From NCBI RefSeq assembly GCF_002135315.1, contig NZ_NEGA01000001.1:124001-188000 (forward strand): DNA of 64,000 bases, given 5' to 3'. Below, piece by piece: positions 62,094 to 64,000 of this stretch (the first letter of the stretch is position 1; each line of letters opens with the position of its first letter). The stretch comes from Acinetobacter sp. ANC 3903. Its GTDB lineage: Bacteria; Pseudomonadota; Gammaproteobacteria; Pseudomonadales; Moraxellaceae. Position numbers and translations under genes: made by a program. A model generated the notes under the pieces. It was given only the letters and a program-made list of their open reading frames with translations. It was not told where the DNA came from and did not search any database.

Positions 62094-64000
62094 TAAAGAC
62101 TCCGTTTAATCAATTGAACATCATAGACTTCGATTTTATCGAGTACTTTAATGTCTTTATAACCTTTCACCGCAAGACCACATTCCATACCAGCACGAAC
62201 TTCTTCAACCACTTCTTTATAGCGACGAAGAGATTCAAGCTCACCTTGGAATACCACCACGTCATCGCGTAATACGCGAATCGGTTTATTACGGTGTAAC
62301 ATGCCTTCAAGAACCATACAGCCCGCAGCCGCACCAAACTTACTTGAGTGGAACACTTCACGTACTTGAGCTACACCTAGAATCGTTTCACGATGCTCAG
62401 GCGCAAGCTTACCGCTCATTGCCGCTTTCACATCATCAATCAATTCATAAATGATGCTGTAGTAACGAATGTCGATACCATCTGCATCCGCTTTTTGACG
62501 TGCAGTATTATCAGCACGTACGTTAAAGCCTAGAAGTACAGCTTCAGACGATTCAGCAAGGGTAACGTCAGACTCGGTAATTGCACCTACACCTGAACCG
62601 ATCACACGTACACGAACTTCATCAGTGGCCAATGCTTGCAAGGCTACCGTCAATGCTTCCAATGTACCGCGTACATCAGTTTTAAGCACAACGTTCACAT
62701 AAGGAACATCTTTTTTGCCCATAGATGCCATGATGTTTTCAAGACGCATTGCACTTTGACGCTCAAGACGTTTTTCACGTTCACGAGACATCCGTGCATC
62801 AGCGACTTCACGTGCTTTCTTCTCATCGTTAACAACAAGAACTTCGTCACCCGCCATTGGCGCTTCAGGAAGACCCAGGATTTCGACAGGAATCGAAGGA
62901 CCTGCCGATTTAATACGTTTACCGTTTTCATCTACCATCGCACGAACGCGACCATAAGATGCACCAGCAAGCACTAAATCACCCACATTCAATGTACCGT
63001 TTTGTACAAGAATAGAAGCAACAGCACCACGGTCTTTATCTACACGTGCTTCAATTACCACACCTTGCGCAGCACCTTCTTCAGATGCTTTCAATTCAAG
63101 CAATTCAGACTGAATCAAAATCAAGTCTAGAAGTTCATCAATACCTTGACCAGAATGTGCAGAAACCATTGCTACAGGTACGTCACCGCCCCATTGTTCA
63201 GGCACGATTTCTTTGGTGGTCAATTCGTTCAATACGCGATCTGGATCGGCAGATTCTTTATCCATCTTGTTGATTGCAACAATGATTGGCGTACCTGCAG
63301 CACGTGCATGATCAATTGCTTCTGCAGTTTGTGGCATTACACCATCATCAGCCGCAACAACCAGAACCACGATATCAGTCGCTTTCGCACCACGTGAACG
63401 CATTGAAGTAAACGCTGCGTGTCCCGGTGTGTCTAAGAAAGTGATAATGCCTTTATCGGTTTTAACGTGATATGCACCGATATGCTGTGTAATACCGCCC
63501 GCTTCGCCCGCAGCTACTTTGGTACGACGGATACGGTCAAGAAGCGATGTTTTACCATGGTCAACGTGACCCATAATAGTGACTACAGGAGCACGAGTCG
63601 TTTGAACACCACGTGCTTCTTCAGCTGCTTCAAGTAAGTTATCTTCAGCTTGAGTATCAGATACTAGAACTGGGTTATGACCCATTTCCTCAACTACAAG
63701 TGCCGCAATTTCTTGCTCAATCGCCTGGTTCTGAGTAACAAGCTCACCCATTTTCATAAGTGATTTGATGACTTCGCGAACCTTGATCGCCATTTTTGCA
63801 GCTAAGTCAGCAACAACAATGGTTTCACCAATTTCAACATCATAAACTTGCTTTTTAACAGGTTTTTCAAAACCATGCTTGTTGCCTTGGCTGGTTTTCA
63901 AACCACGTTTATGCTGGTTATGGCTGAAAGATTGCTCTTCCTGACCACGACGTCCACCTTTTTTCGGTGCACGTGCAGTTGTGGTGTTACCACCGCGTTT
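62093..64000 (-). CDS. infB: translation initiation factor IF-2 (N-terminus beyond the window)
   Basis: At least 635 residues are visible; the frame stays open to the right edge. The visible start is a basic, Gly/Arg-rich linker ([11 protein letters not shown]), then the IF2_N-like region ([19 protein letters not shown]), the GTPase core ([20 protein letters not shown], the G3 motif [27 protein letters not shown]) and the beta-barrel and C2 domains ending [13 protein letters not shown]-2 places initiator tRNA on the ribosome. An apparent start at 63901 is an internal TTG. Confidence 0.97.
   Translation of the reverse strand, partial: KRGGNTTTARAPKKGGRRGQEEQSFSHNQHKRGLKTSQGNKHGFEKPVKKQVYDVEIGETIVVADLAAKMAIKVREVIKSLMKMGELVTQNQAIEQEIAALVVEEMGHNPVLVSDTQAEDNLLEAAEEARGVQTTRAPVVTIMGHVDHGKTSLLDRIRRTKVAAGEAGGITQHIGAYHVKTDKGIITFLDTPGHAAFTSMRSRGAKATDIVVLVVAADDGVMPQTAEAIDHARAAGTPIIVAINKMDKESADPDRVLNELTTKEIVPEQWGGDVPVAMVSAHSGQGIDELLDLILIQSELLELKASEEGAAQGVVIEARVDKDRGAVASILVQNGTLNVGDLVLAGASYGRVRAMVDENGKRIKSAGPSIPVEILGLPEAPMAGDEVLVVNDEKKAREVADARMSREREKRLERQSAMRLENIMASMGKKDVPYVNVVLKTDVRGTLEALTVALQALATDEVRVRVIGSGVGAITESDVTLAESSEAVLLGFNVRADNTARQKADADGIDIRYYSIIYELIDDVKAAMSGKLAPEHRETILGVAQVREVFHSSKFGAAAGCMVLEGMLHRNKPIRVLRDDVVVFQGELESLRRYKEVVEEVRAGMECGLAVKGYKDIKVLDKIEVYDVQLIKRSL

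Overview
The window looks like chromosomal DNA from an Acinetobacter species, probably not the A. baumannii group. Three things point there: a polyphosphate:AMP phosphotransferase that closely matches what I remember of the Acinetobacter johnsonii enzyme, scattered type II secretion genes (gspF-gspG without gspE or gspD), and moderate-to-low GC with AT-rich gaps. It is mostly core genome. I see no rRNA, tRNA, insertion sequence, prophage, integrase or CRISPR array. Two genes are cut by the window edges: an unidentified minus-strand gene at the left and infB at the right.

Layout. 1-4.3 kb: a methyltransferase, a lipoprotein, a GFA-family protein, a flavoprotein with a TrmB-like methyltransferase, and yacG. 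4.4-5.1 kb: two divergent small membrane proteins that are paralogues of each other; one starts with GTG and is easily missed. 5.1-9.6 kb (minus): an MBL-fold hydrolase, hemH, a DUF4062 protein, murI and a DUF1285 protein. 9.8-14.5 kb: ETF-ubiquinone oxidoreductase, tusA (minus), then corC-lnt. 14.8-17.2 kb (minus): a small membrane protein, gspG and gspF. 17.3-22.4 kb: priA, a KefB/KefC-type antiporter and hslO. 22.6-25.8 kb: tandem DUF2147 proteins with a repeat-like element between them, cbpA-cbpM and a YdcH-like protein. 25.9-30 kb (minus): corA, pnp and rpsO.

30.3-30.9 kb is a gene-free stretch holding two similar, tandem, minus-strand units. Each has a conserved 18-bp box, a -10 element and an intrinsic terminator, and looks like a pair of small RNA genes. 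30.9-40.2 kb (minus) is the recC-recB-recD operon. 40.4-46.7 kb: an unidentified protein, the polyphosphate phosphotransferase (minus), a FFLEELY-like protein and ubiE-ubiJ-ubiB. 46.9-49.7 kb: a lipoprotein gene and a putative beta-barrel gene separated by a hairpin. 49.9-54.9 kb: a patatin-like protein, hisIE, a short UvrD-like helicase and an SMC/ABC-type ATPase whose catalytic motifs are eroded. 55.4-61.6 kb: a six-gene Mrp (Mnh/Pha) Na+/H+ antiporter operon with fused A-B subunit. 61.7-64 kb (minus): infB-rbfA.

The most interesting points are the tandem sRNA-like units, the helicase plus degenerate-ATPase pair, the hidden small membrane paralogue, and the lipoprotein/barrel pair. No obviously new defence island or mobile system is visible. 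All family assignments come from reading the sequence; no database search was made.
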